A DNA stretch of 50,292 nucleotides from Alphaproteobacteria bacterium RIFCSPLOWO2_01_FULL_40_26 (GTDB lineage Bacteria > Pseudomonadota > Alphaproteobacteria > Rickettsiales > UBA1997): the NCBI GenBank assembly GCA_001767955.1, contig MEMO01000023.1, positions 1 through 50,292 on the forward strand, in the 5' to 3' direction. Made by a program: the position numbers and the translations under genes. Under the pieces are notes generated by a model that saw nothing but the letters and a program-made list of their open reading frames with translations, had not been told where the DNA came from and did not search any database. Shown piece after piece: positions 14,671-21,713 of the stretch. Each line of letters opens with the position of its first letter. Position 1 is the stretch's first letter.

Positions 14671-16443
14671 GTGACTAACTTGAAAGAAACTCATAAACTA
14701 ACCGGTGCAGAAATCATCGTTAAAGCTTTGGTTAATGAAGGTGTTGACGTGATTTTCGGTTATCCCGGCGGTGCGATTTTACCATTTTATGATGCGCTTT
14801 TTTTGCAGAATAAATTGCATCATATTTTAACTCGTCATGAGCAAGCCGCGGCGCATGCGGCTGAAGGTTATGCGCGTTCAATGGGCAAGGTTGGTGTTAT
14901 CACTGTCACATCTGGTCCTGGCGCAACCAATGCCATCACCGGTCTTACAGATGCCTATCTCGATTCCATCCCGTTAGTTTGTATTTCCGGGCAGGTTGCA
15001 ACCGGATTGATTGGTACTGATGGCTTTCAGGAGGCCGATATTACTGGTCTCACGCGTTCATGCACCAAACATAATTATCTCGTCAAGGATGTTAATGATT
15101 TGGGATATATCATTCACGAAGCCTTTTATATCGCGCGTTCCGGCCGTCCGGGTCCGGTTTTGATTGATGTGCCAAAAGATGTGCAAAATGGGTATGGAAT
15201 TTATAGCGGAAAAATGGCGATTAATCGCGCTTCCTATCAGGTGAAAAAACGCCAGTTTGAACTTCATCATGATAAAATTTCTGCAGCAATTGATCTCATT
15301 GAAAAAGCCAAGCGCCCAATATTTTACACAGGTGGTGGCATTATAAATTCCGGTGAAAAAGCCTCAAAATTGCTTGGTGAATTTGTGCGCGAAACAGGAT
15401 ATCCAATCACCAACACCTTGATGGGGCTTGGCGGATTTCCGGCCAGCGATTCACATTTTATCGGCATGCTCGGCATGCATGGCACTTATGAAGCCAATAT
15501 GGCGATGTATGAATGCGATGTCATGATCAATATCGGCGCACGCTTTGATGATCGCGTTACCGGCCGCGTTTCCGGCTTTTCGCCTCATTCAAAAAAAATC
15601 CATATCGACATTGATGATTGTTCGATTGGCAAAATAATTCACGTCGATGTGCCAATCGTTGGCGATGCCGCCTGTGTGCTTGAAGCGTTGTTTTGTGAAT
15701 GGAAAAGACGTGGCAATAAAAATCGCAAAAAAGAAATTTCTATCTGGTGGAGCAAAATCAAAAAATGGCAGGACGTTAATTCACTTTCTTACGAAGAAAG
15801 CAGCAAAGTAATCAAACCAGAATATGCCATGCAGCGTTTAAATGCCTTGACGCGCGACCATAAGCCTTTTGTTTCAACTGATGTCGGCCAGCATCAAATG
15901 TGGGCAGCGCAATATATCCAATTTGATGAGCCAAAAAAATGGTTAACCTCCGGCGGCCTTGGCACCATGGGCTATGGTGTGCCTTCTGCGGTTGGCGCGC
16001 AGGTGGCAAATCGCGATGCTTTGGTTATTTGTGTCAGCGGTGATGCCAGCTTCATGATGAATATGCAGGAACTCGCCACCATCAAGCAATATAGCTTGCC
16101 GGTGAAAATTCTTATTTTGAATAACCGCTATATGGGCATGGTGCGCCAATGGCAGGAGTTGATTTATGAAAAGCGTGAAAGCCAGTCTTACATGGAATCT
16201 CTGCCCGATTTTATGAAACTTGCTGAAAGTTTCGGCATTAAGGGAATTGAATGCGACAAACCCGATCATCTCGATAAAAAAATTCTTGAGATGATCAATC
16301 ATCAAGGCCCGGTTTTGTTCAATTGTGTGGTGGAAAAAAGTGAAAATGTTTTCCCGATGATTCCCGCCGGATCAGCTCACAATGAAATTCTGCTTGGCTC
16401 TCAAGCGAAGCTTTATGTGACCAAAGATATTAACGCGGTTTAA
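14671..16443 (+). CDS. ilvB: Acetolactate synthase large (catalytic) subunit
   Basis: This enzyme joins two pyruvates, or pyruvate and 2-oxobutyrate, in branched-chain amino-acid synthesis. It uses thiamine diphosphate and FAD in the cytosol. The 590-residue protein has the three expected domains: an N-terminal pyrimidine-binding domain with catalytic Glu57 (RHEQAAAHAAEGYARS), a central FAD-type domain (INIGARFDDRVTGR), and a C-terminal diphosphate-binding motif GDASFMMN...LNNRYMGMVRQWQ. It starts with GTG at 14671 and is followed 2 bases later by the regulatory subunit. The other ilv genes are not in the window. The gene suggests the organism still makes some of its amino acids. Confidence 0.96.
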   Translation: MTNLKETHKLTGAEIIVKALVNEGVDVIFGYPGGAILPFYDALFLQNKLHHILTRHEQAAAHAAEGYARSMGKVGVITVTSGPGATNAITGLTDAYLDSIPLVCISGQVATGLIGTDGFQEADITGLTRSCTKHNYLVKDVNDLGYIIHEAFYIARSGRPGPVLIDVPKDVQNGYGIYSGKMAINRASYQVKKRQFELHHDKISAAIDLIEKAKRPIFYTGGGIINSGEKASKLLGEFVRETGYPITNTLMGLGGFPASDSHFIGMLGMHGTYEANMAMYECDVMINIGARFDDRVTGRVSGFSPHSKKIHIDIDDCSIGKIIHVDVPIVGDAACVLEALFCEWKRRGNKNRKKEISIWWSKIKKWQDVNSLSYEESSKVIKPEYAMQRLNALTRDHKPFVSTDVGQHQMWAAQYIQFDEPKKWLTSGGLGTMGYGVPSAVGAQVANRDALVICVSGDASFMMNMQELATIKQYSLPVKILILNNRYMGMVRQWQELIYEKRESQSYMESLPDFMKLAESFGIKGIECDKPDHLDKKILEMINHQGPVLFNCVVEKSENVFPMIPAGSAHNEILLGSQAKLYVTKDINAV

Positions 16444-16445
16444 CA

Positions 16446-16958
16446 ATGTCTGAAATCAAAAAACACGTAATTGCCATCATAGTTGATAACGAGTTTGGAG
16501 CTTTGGCGCGCATCGTCGAACTTTTTTCTGCGCGTGGTTATAACATCGAAACATTGACCGTTGCGCCGATCACTCACGATAAGAAAAAATCGCGCATTAC
16601 CATCACAACTTATGGCAGCGACAAAACCATCGAATTGATTTGCAAATTATTGAGAAGAATTGTGCCGGTGCATCATGCTGCTGAACTTACTGCTTCTGAA
16701 GGTTATATCGAACGTGAACTGGCTTTGGCGCAAATTATCGCTGACGAAGAAACACGTGAAAAGGCTATCGCAATGATGGAAAAATATCGCAGCTATGTGA
16801 TTGATATTGAAGGCGATTCACTGGTTTTTGAAATTATCGGCGATTCAAAAACCATCGAAGAAGCGCTTGAAAACCTCACCGATTATGGCCTTGCCACAAT
16901 ATCACGCACCGGCATCGCTGCTGGTTTCAAGGGCAAGAAGAGGTTGGATGAGGTTTAG
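16446..16958 (+). CDS. ilvH: Acetolactate synthase small (regulatory) subunit
   Basis: The small subunit activates IlvB and gives feedback control by valine through its ACT domain. The 170-residue protein opens with KKHVIAIIVDNEFGALARIV and RGYNIETLTVAP, the ACT fold where valine binds. It continues with YIERELALAQI and ends with the family's typical GLATISRTGIAAGFKG. Length is standard for the short IlvH/IlvN class. It begins 2 bases after the ilvB stop, so the two are co-translated. A repeat-rich gene-free stretch follows. Confidence 0.96.
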   Translation: MSEIKKHVIAIIVDNEFGALARIVELFSARGYNIETLTVAPITHDKKKSRITITTYGSDKTIELICKLLRRIVPVHHAAELTASEGYIERELALAQIIADEETREKAIAMMEKYRSYVIDIEGDSLVFEIIGDSKTIEEALENLTDYGLATISRTGIAAGFKGKKRLDEV

Positions 16959-17053
16959 AACCTGTTCAGGTTCTTAGAGTTGCAAGTTTAAAACTGCTTC
17001 ATAACTTGGCCGCGCGCTCGTAAGGGCTGTAAACTTTCATCAATTTTAAATAA

Positions 17054-17222
17054 TCTAACCCCAATAACGCTTAAGGAATTATGGCTTAAGTCTACAAACT
17101 CTAAGTAAAACCAATAAACTCCACCACACTGTCACCCCGCACTTGTGTGTGGTGAGATTTGTGATTTAGCTTAGAGTCTGTAAATTTGAATCTGGGTTTC
17201 TTAAACGTTATTGGGGTTAATC
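17054..17222. repeat. ~169-bp imperfect palindromic repeat
   Basis: The left end aaccccaataacgcttaag (from 17058) is the inverted complement of the right end cttaaacgttattggggtt (to 17219). Inner segments such as tctacaaactctaagt and gcttagagtctgtaaat also pair. The right half recurs at the start of the window. It lies between ilvH and the coiled-coil gene. The rest of 16959-17053 has a GC-rich word, ggccgcgcgctcg, that resembles the repeat at 48830-48915. Confidence 0.8.
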
Positions 17223-17228
17223 TACACC

Positions 17229-17507
17229 ATGACTATCGCAACTATGTCCCCATTTTTCATCATCGACACATTACAATTTTCGAAAAGACTGCACAAAGCC
17301 GGTCTCGATCAGAAGGTCGCCGAAGAGCTTGCTGAGGCGATTAAAGATACACAAAATCAAACCGTGGAAGGTTTGGCAACGAAACAGGATTTGAAAATTT
17401 TGGAGCAAAAAATTGATATGTTGGAACACAAACTTGTCACAAAAATGTTCCTGATGATGACCGTTGCAGTTGCTGTCATTGCCTGGCTTGATAAAGTCAT
17501 AAATTAG
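17229..17507 (+). CDS. DUF1640/CCDC90-like coiled-coil membrane protein
   Basis: The protein has 92 residues from the ATG at 17229; a TTG at 17211 lies inside the palindromic repeat and was rejected. The opening IIDTLQFSKRLHKAGLDQKVAEELAEAI and the later LATKQDLKILEQKIDML match the pattern of the DUF1640 family, in which a short D-T-x-x-F-x-K-x-L-x-x-A-G motif is followed by a long coiled coil and one C-terminal transmembrane helix (here MFLMMTVAVAVIAWL). Mitochondrial relatives include MCUR1/CCDC90, but bacterial function is unknown. It stands alone between the repeat and rpmG. Confidence 0.75.
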   Translation: MTIATMSPFFIIDTLQFSKRLHKAGLDQKVAEELAEAIKDTQNQTVEGLATKQDLKILEQKIDMLEHKLVTKMFLMMTVAVAVIAWLDKVIN

Positions 17508-17584
17508 AGCCGACCTTTTTCTTGACTGATAGACTTTGCAAAAATAGCTTGCCGCACCTTCTTTAAATCTTCTTTACCAAAACA

Positions 17585-17779
17585 ATGGCTGGAAAACCGA
17601 AAGCTTCAAAAGCAAAAAGAAATTCCATTTTGTTTAAAATGGTTAGCACTGCTGACACAGGGTTTTATTACCTCGCGCGCCGCAATCCTAAACAAAAACA
17701 GGAAAAAATGGTTTTTACAAAATACGATCCCGTACTGCGCAAGCATGTGGAATTTAAAGAGCAAAAGCTCTCAAGCTAA
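17585..17779 (+). CDS. rpmG: 50S ribosomal protein L33
   Basis: L33 is a small protein near the ribosomal E site. This 64-residue copy has the family core ILFKMVSTADTGFYYLARRN, then KMVFTKYDPVLRKHVEFKE. It lacks the two CxxC pairs of zinc-binding L33, so it is the zinc-independent type, which needs no zinc for stability. A basic, Ser/Lys-rich start (MAGKPKASKAKRNS) is typical. A strong intrinsic terminator follows directly, so it is a single-gene transcript. Confidence 0.95.
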   Translation: MAGKPKASKAKRNSILFKMVSTADTGFYYLARRNPKQKQEKMVFTKYDPVLRKHVEFKEQKLSS

Positions 17780-17791
17780 GCTCTAAATTTG

Positions 17792-17816
17792 GGCGGCCAA
17801 ATGGCCGCCTTTTTTA
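17792..17816 (+). terminator. Intrinsic terminator after rpmG
   Basis: A GC-only 7-bp stem, ggcggcc (17792-17798) with ggccgcc (17803-17809) and an aaat loop, is followed by seven T residues, one A, then more T. This is the clearest factor-independent terminator in the window. It separates rpmG from glpX. Confidence 0.93.
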
Positions 17817-17826
17817 TTTCTGAAAT

Positions 17827-18783
17827 ATGCTATCTTCTCTTTCTTCTCAAATTATTGGAATAGTCGAACAGGCCTCAATTGCTTGTTATGACTGGATTGG
17901 CAGAGGTGATAATAAAGCTGCCGATGCTGCGGCGGTAAAATCAATGCGCAGTAGTCTGAATCAGATGAATATCAACGGAACCATTGTAATTGGTGAAGGT
18001 GAGCGCGATGAAGCACCGATGCTTTTTATCGGTGAAAAAGTTGGAAAATGTAAAAACGAAAAAGGTGGTGTTGAAATTGATATTGCGCTTGATCCACTTG
18101 AAGGAACCACAATTTGTGCCAATGCCGGCGAGTCTTCACTGGCAGTTATTGCTTTTGCCAAAAAAGGTGGATTTTTGCATGCGCCGGATGTTTATATGGA
18201 CAAAATCGCGGTTGGAGCTGGTCTGTCTGAAGGTGTAATCGATCTCGATAATTCTCCGAAAAAAAATCTGCAAAATATCGCTAAAGCCAAAAAATGTGCG
18301 ATCTCTGATTTAACCGTGATGATCCTCGAACGCTCACGCCATGATGAACTCATTGCCAAAGTGCGTGAAGCCGGCGCAAAAATTCGTCTGATCGGCGATG
18401 GCGATGTTGCCGGAGTTATCGCCTGTACCTCACAAAACACTCGCGTTGATGTTTATATGGGAATTGGTGGCGCGCCAGAAGGTGTTCTCGCTGCGGCAGC
18501 GCTGCGCGTAATCGGCGGACAAATGATGGGACGTCTGATTTTTGGCGATAATAAAAAACAAATTGAGCGCGCAAAAAAAATGGGCATCAAAGATTTAAAC
18601 AAAAAATATATCGCAACAGAAATGGCCAGAGGTGATGTGATTTTCGCCTGTGCCGGCGTCACTGATGGATACATGCTGCGCGGTGTTAGAAAATGCAAAA
18701 AAACTGGAAAAATTTTCGTGAATTCACTGTTGATGGATTCGGCAGCAAAAAAGGTAATTACTACTGTTTCCGAGATTTTATGA
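17827..18783 (+). CDS. glpX: Fructose-1,6-bisphosphatase class II
   Basis: GlpX dephosphorylates fructose-1,6-bisphosphate in gluconeogenesis. The 318-residue protein has the family motifs GEGERDEAPM (56-65) and DPLEGTT (89-95), whose acidic residues bind the metal. IRLIGDGDVAGVIA and GGAPEGVLAAAALR are further conserved blocks of this lithium-sensitive phosphatase superfamily. Its length is normal. Its stop overlaps the secB start (ATGA), so the two are translationally coupled although their jobs differ. Confidence 0.95.
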   Translation: MLSSLSSQIIGIVEQASIACYDWIGRGDNKAADAAAVKSMRSSLNQMNINGTIVIGEGERDEAPMLFIGEKVGKCKNEKGGVEIDIALDPLEGTTICANAGESSLAVIAFAKKGGFLHAPDVYMDKIAVGAGLSEGVIDLDNSPKKNLQNIAKAKKCAISDLTVMILERSRHDELIAKVREAGAKIRLIGDGDVAGVIACTSQNTRVDVYMGIGGAPEGVLAAAALRVIGGQMMGRLIFGDNKKQIERAKKMGIKDLNKKYIATEMARGDVIFACAGVTDGYMLRGVRKCKKTGKIFVNSLLMDSAAKKVITTVSEIL

Positions 18784-19226
18784 GCAATATCAAAATCCTG
18801 TCGCAATATGTTAAAAACCTGTCATTCCAGGTGCCGCAAGCTTTTGAAGTGTTTATGAAAAATCCGCAAAAGCCGGATATTTCAGTTGCGATTGATCTCG
18901 ATGCCAAAAAACTTTCAGCGCAAAATTATGAAATAACCATAAAAATTTCTGCCAATGCCACAACAAAACCAGATAAGCTTTTTGATTGCGAAGCCAGCTA
19001 TGCCGGACTTTTCGCTGTGCAGAATGTTGAAGGTGAAATGCTTGAACAGATTTTGCTGATTTATTGTCCAAACCTTCTTTTCCCTTTTTTGCGCCGCATT
19101 GTTGCAAATTTAACCACGGATGCCGGATTTGCGCCGCTAATGCTTGATCCTATTGATTTCGCAACGCTTTATGCCAGAAGAAAAGCGGCTGAAAAAATGC
19201 CGCCGATTAACGATACGGTGAATTAA
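18780..19226 (+). CDS. secB: Protein-export chaperone SecB
   Basis: SecB is a tetrameric cytosolic chaperone that keeps secretory proteins unfolded and hands them to SecA. The start at 18780 gives 148 residues, matching the family; an in-frame extension to 18693 would lie inside glpX and was rejected. The opening SNIKILSQYVKNLSFQVPQA is characteristic, as are CEASYAGLFAVQN and the closing LMLDPIDFATLYARR. It fits the exported proteins found nearby (YceI, lipoproteins, putative outer-membrane protein). It overlaps glpX by 4 bases (ATGA) and is followed 5 bases later by the YceI gene. Confidence 0.95.
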   Translation: MSNIKILSQYVKNLSFQVPQAFEVFMKNPQKPDISVAIDLDAKKLSAQNYEITIKISANATTKPDKLFDCEASYAGLFAVQNVEGEMLEQILLIYCPNLLFPFLRRIVANLTTDAGFAPLMLDPIDFATLYARRKAAEKMPPINDTVN

Positions 19227-19231
19227 AAAAT

Positions 19232-20317
19232 ATGAAAAAAATCACAGCGGTTTTTTTGACACTTTTTTGGATAAATTTTGCTCATGGTGCCGACACTTAC
19301 AAATTTGATCAAAACCACGTCAATATTGACTGGTCTTGTGGGCATTTTGGTTTTTCCTATCCAACCGGAAAATTTACCAATGCTGATGGGGTAATAATTC
19401 TGGATGAAAAAAATCCGCAGAATAGTTCGGTGAAGGTGACGATTTACACATCTTCGTTAAATACCGGCATTGCCAAATTTGATGAACACTTAAAAAGCGC
19501 GGATTTTCTTGATGTGGCACAATTTCCGGTGGCAAAATTTGAAAGTGCGGCAGTAAAAATTACCGGCAAAAAAACCGCCAAAGTTTCAGGAGAATTAACG
19601 CTTCATGGCATAACCGATCGTGTGGTTCTTGATGTTAGACTTAACAAAATTGGTGTTAATCCTTTCTCGCAGAAAAAAACCATCGGTTTTAGCGCGGAAA
19701 CAACAATCAAGCGTTCAAAATTCGGCATGCAATTTGGTCTGCCGGGAATTTCTGATGAGGTAAAAATTGCTATTGAGGCTGAAGGAATCCTTGTTTCATC
19801 TGATGATTTGCCTTCCGACATTGCCTGGAAAATCATACCGGAAAAAAGTTCAATGAAATTCACAGCGATGCAGGATCAATCCCTGATTTCCGGCTCTTTC
19901 AAAAAATTTGACGGCAAAATTAATTTTGATCCAAAACATTTGCAGGAAAGCAATGTTGAAATCGAAATCGATACCACTTCTGTTGATACTTCTTTTGCTG
20001 AAGCGCTGGATGCAATTCAAAACGCAGCATGGCTTGCAACCAAAGCCTTCCCCAAAGCGATTTTCAAAGCGACAAAATTTATTCATCTTTCCGGCAAAAA
20101 CGAATTTCGCGCTGCTGGAGTTTTAACATTAAAGGGAAAATCCGTGCCGGTTAATCTTGATTTTGTCTTGAAGGAATATGGCAAAACCAACGCCCACATG
20201 ACCGGAACTGCAACGTTAAGACGCAACAATTTTGATATCGGCCACCGCGATCCAAAAAAGGCCAATGGAATTCGTGATGAAATTATAATCGATGTTGAGG
20301 TGTTTGCGCAGAAATAG
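19232..20317 (+). CDS. Exported protein with two tandem YceI domains
   Basis: YceI proteins are periplasmic lipocalin-like barrels that bind isoprenoid lipids such as quinone precursors. This 361-residue protein has a signal peptide, with cleavage likely after FAHG-A near residue 19, then two YceI units. Unit one spans about 20-190 (YKFDQNHVNIDWSCGHFGFS, then SADFLDVAQFPVAKFES and GELTLHGITDRVVLDV). Unit two spans about 195-360 (WKIIPEKSSMKFTAMQDQSL, then AAWLATKAFPKAIFKA and GVLTLKGKSVPVNLDF). Double-domain forms are less common than single ones. Only 5 bases separate it from secB. A truncated mobile element begins right after its TAG stop. Confidence 0.92.
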   Translation: MKKITAVFLTLFWINFAHGADTYKFDQNHVNIDWSCGHFGFSYPTGKFTNADGVIILDEKNPQNSSVKVTIYTSSLNTGIAKFDEHLKSADFLDVAQFPVAKFESAAVKITGKKTAKVSGELTLHGITDRVVLDVRLNKIGVNPFSQKKTIGFSAETTIKRSKFGMQFGLPGISDEVKIAIEAEGILVSSDDLPSDIAWKIIPEKSSMKFTAMQDQSLISGSFKKFDGKINFDPKHLQESNVEIEIDTTSVDTSFAEALDAIQNAAWLATKAFPKAIFKATKFIHLSGKNEFRAAGVLTLKGKSVPVNLDFVLKEYGKTNAHMTGTATLRRNNFDIGHRDPKKANGIRDEIIIDVEVFAQK

Positions 20318-20318
20318 T

Positions 20319-20346
20319 GGCCATATCCAAATCAACTTTCTGAAAA
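20319..20346 (-). mobile_element. Truncated copy of the 100-bp miniature element
   Basis: The word caaatcaactttctgaaaa, preceded by ggccatatc, matches the right end of the 100-bp element read on the minus strand, with one substitution and one missing base. Homology stops after about 28 bases. It immediately follows the YceI stop codon. Confidence 0.75.
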
Positions 20347-20511
20347 CGTCTCCACAAATTGCTGTTGTAAATGAATCACAAGATTCACTGCAGCAAGAAA
20401 AAACAGATTTCTATAATCTTGTTTCACCTACCCACCTCCAATCCTTCCTCCAAAACTACCACCTCAACCCCAACCTCTCCGATTTCGCGGTTGTTCTTAA
20501 AATTCTGTGTC

Positions 20512-20675
20512 TAGAGCCTGTCTTCAAACTCATCACAGCTCGATTTTTCAGAAATTTTGAGCGACTTTTCGGCAAAATTTTGCTGCTGTATCTGGCATAC
20601 TGCAAAAAATTTTGCCGAAAAACGAGCCAAAATTTGTGGAAAAGCGAGCTGTGATGAGTTTGAAGACAGGCTCTA
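20512..20675. repeat. 164-bp palindromic repeat, copy 1
   Basis: It starts tagagcctgtcttcaaac and ends in the exact inverted complement; about 31 terminal bases pair perfectly. The interior also pairs through ggcaaaatttt/aaaattttgcc. It is nearly identical to 36783-36946. No target duplication is visible. It lies inside an outer inverted repeat (20489-20511 with 20771-20793) in the RTX remnant. Confidence 0.93.
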
Positions 20676-20681
20676 ATCAAC

Positions 20682-20760
20682 AGATCCTGAAACAAGTTCA
20701 GGATGACTGGCTTTAAGATCGGTGTTTCCAAGATGTCATCCTGAACTTGTTTCAGGATCT
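20682..20760. repeat. Paired agatcctgaaacaag palindrome, copy 1
   Basis: Two arms of about 26 bases, beginning agatcctgaaacaagttcag (20682-20707) and its inverted complement (20735-20760), flank a 27-base loop. Each arm is itself a small palindrome (atcctgaa/ttcaggat). A second pair occurs at 32702-32766. Confidence 0.9.
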
Positions 20761-20880
20761 AATTTTCTCGGACACAAGATTTTAAGAACAACCACAAAAA
20801 CCTCTTCAAACTAAAAACCACAATCACTGACGGTGAAGCTAAAACCAGTGGGGAGATCGGATATGAAGAAATCAGCTAAA

Positions 20881-20994
20881 AACGCCAATTCCGGATAAGG
20901 CATCAAGCCAATCTCGATTAGTTCCCTCTCCCACAAGGGGAGAGGGGAGTAGATCGAGAAAAATTTAGGCAGGTTCTTATCCGGAATTGGCGTT
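20881..20994. repeat. 114-bp palindrome with 19-bp perfect ends
   Basis: The ends aacgccaattccggataag (20881-20899) and cttatccggaattggcgtt (20976-20994) are perfect inverted repeats. An inner hairpin pairs ccctctcccc with ggggagaggg. A possible 4-bp duplication, TAAA, flanks it (20877-20880 and 20995-20998). It splits the RTX remnant. Only one copy is seen in the window. Confidence 0.85.
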
Positions 20995-21245
20995 TAAAGG
21001 CTGAACAGGGGCAGTTTATTGAGCGGTTTAATGAGGATTTACAAATTTTCGTTCAAGGGAATTTGCGGTATCTAAGAAAAGAGTTTAACAAGGTGAGAAT
21101 CATAAAAAATTTAGTGTCTATTTTTAATCAAAATCCAGAAAATTTCTTTGATTTAAGAATTTTTAATTGAGAAAATTAATCTGAGTTTTAGAGAAAAAAT
21201 TCTTCGTAAAACCAGTTGAAATTTCACCAAAAAAATCGCCTAAAA

Positions 21246-21686
21246 ATGAACATCACAAATAACAAAAAAACATCCGAAAAAAAGTTAGCTGTTCTCAAGA
21301 AAGCCCTCCTTCTATTTCTTTCAGTTTTTCTATTTGTAACGACAGCCGCCTGCTCCTCTGTGTTTAATAAGTTTAGGAAGGGGTTTTATTTTGAGAAATA
21401 TGGAATTGCACAAGAAGCGCAGGAAGCGTTATTAGAAGCGTATCCAATCGGATCAAGTGTTAAGAAATTAGTTAAAATATTAGAAAAAGCAGGATCGAAA
21501 TGTGGAACGATAATTAATCCAGAATTTCAAAATAAATCAGAGTATAAAAATTTGATTTATTGTGATTATTATAAATCAAAATTTCTTTTTTTTTCAGTAG
21601 AGTGGAGAGTTTTAGTTAGATTTACTTTAGAAAAGCCTGACAAAATTTCTTCGATAAAATTACTTAAGTTTTTTCATGTTTTATAA
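21246..21686 (+). CDS. Small lipoprotein, function unknown
   Basis: The protein has 146 residues from the ATG at 21246; an upstream TTG at 21216 is possible but less likely. A basic N-terminus is followed by a long hydrophobic stretch and the lipobox VTTAAC, so it is probably a lipidated envelope protein. The mature part, about 110 residues, is basic and mixed, with a Cys pair (SKCGTI, YCDYYKS), and resembles short SmpA/DUF-like lipoproteins in which a YPIGSSVKKLVKILEKAG helix is present. I do not assign a family. It starts in the spacer after the RTX remnant and ends 27 bases before the large RTX gene, so the two may be co-expressed. Confidence 0.65.
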   Translation: MNITNNKKTSEKKLAVLKKALLLFLSVFLFVTTAACSSVFNKFRKGFYFEKYGIAQEAQEALLEAYPIGSSVKKLVKILEKAGSKCGTIINPEFQNKSEYKNLIYCDYYKSKFLFFSVEWRVLVRFTLEKPDKISSIKLLKFFHVL

Positions 21687-21713
21687 GTTTTTAACCTTAA
21701 ATTCTAAATAACA

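Larger units (their letters stand above)
20416..21062 (+). pseudogene. Remnants of a second RTX-type gene, broken by nested repeats
   Basis: Three blocks match the intact RTX gene downstream in order and strand. 20431-20487 matches about 22432-22488, 20794-20876 matches about 22817-22896, and 20995-21055 matches about 23088-23148, mostly above 85% identity by eye. Between blocks one and two, some 330 bp of the parent are missing and a composite palindrome is present. Between blocks two and three a 114-bp palindrome is present and about 190 bp of parent are missing. No open frame spans the blocks. This is a decayed tandem duplicate. Blocks encode the segments SHLQSFLQ..., NLFKLKTTITDGEAKTSGEI and GQFIERFNEDLQ in the parent. 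The rest of 20318-21245 has no gene I can support. Confidence 0.85.

Noticed and set aside
18693..18779. N-terminal extension of SecB
   Set aside because: It lies inside glpX in another frame; the ATG at 18780 overlaps the glpX stop and gives the standard SecB start.
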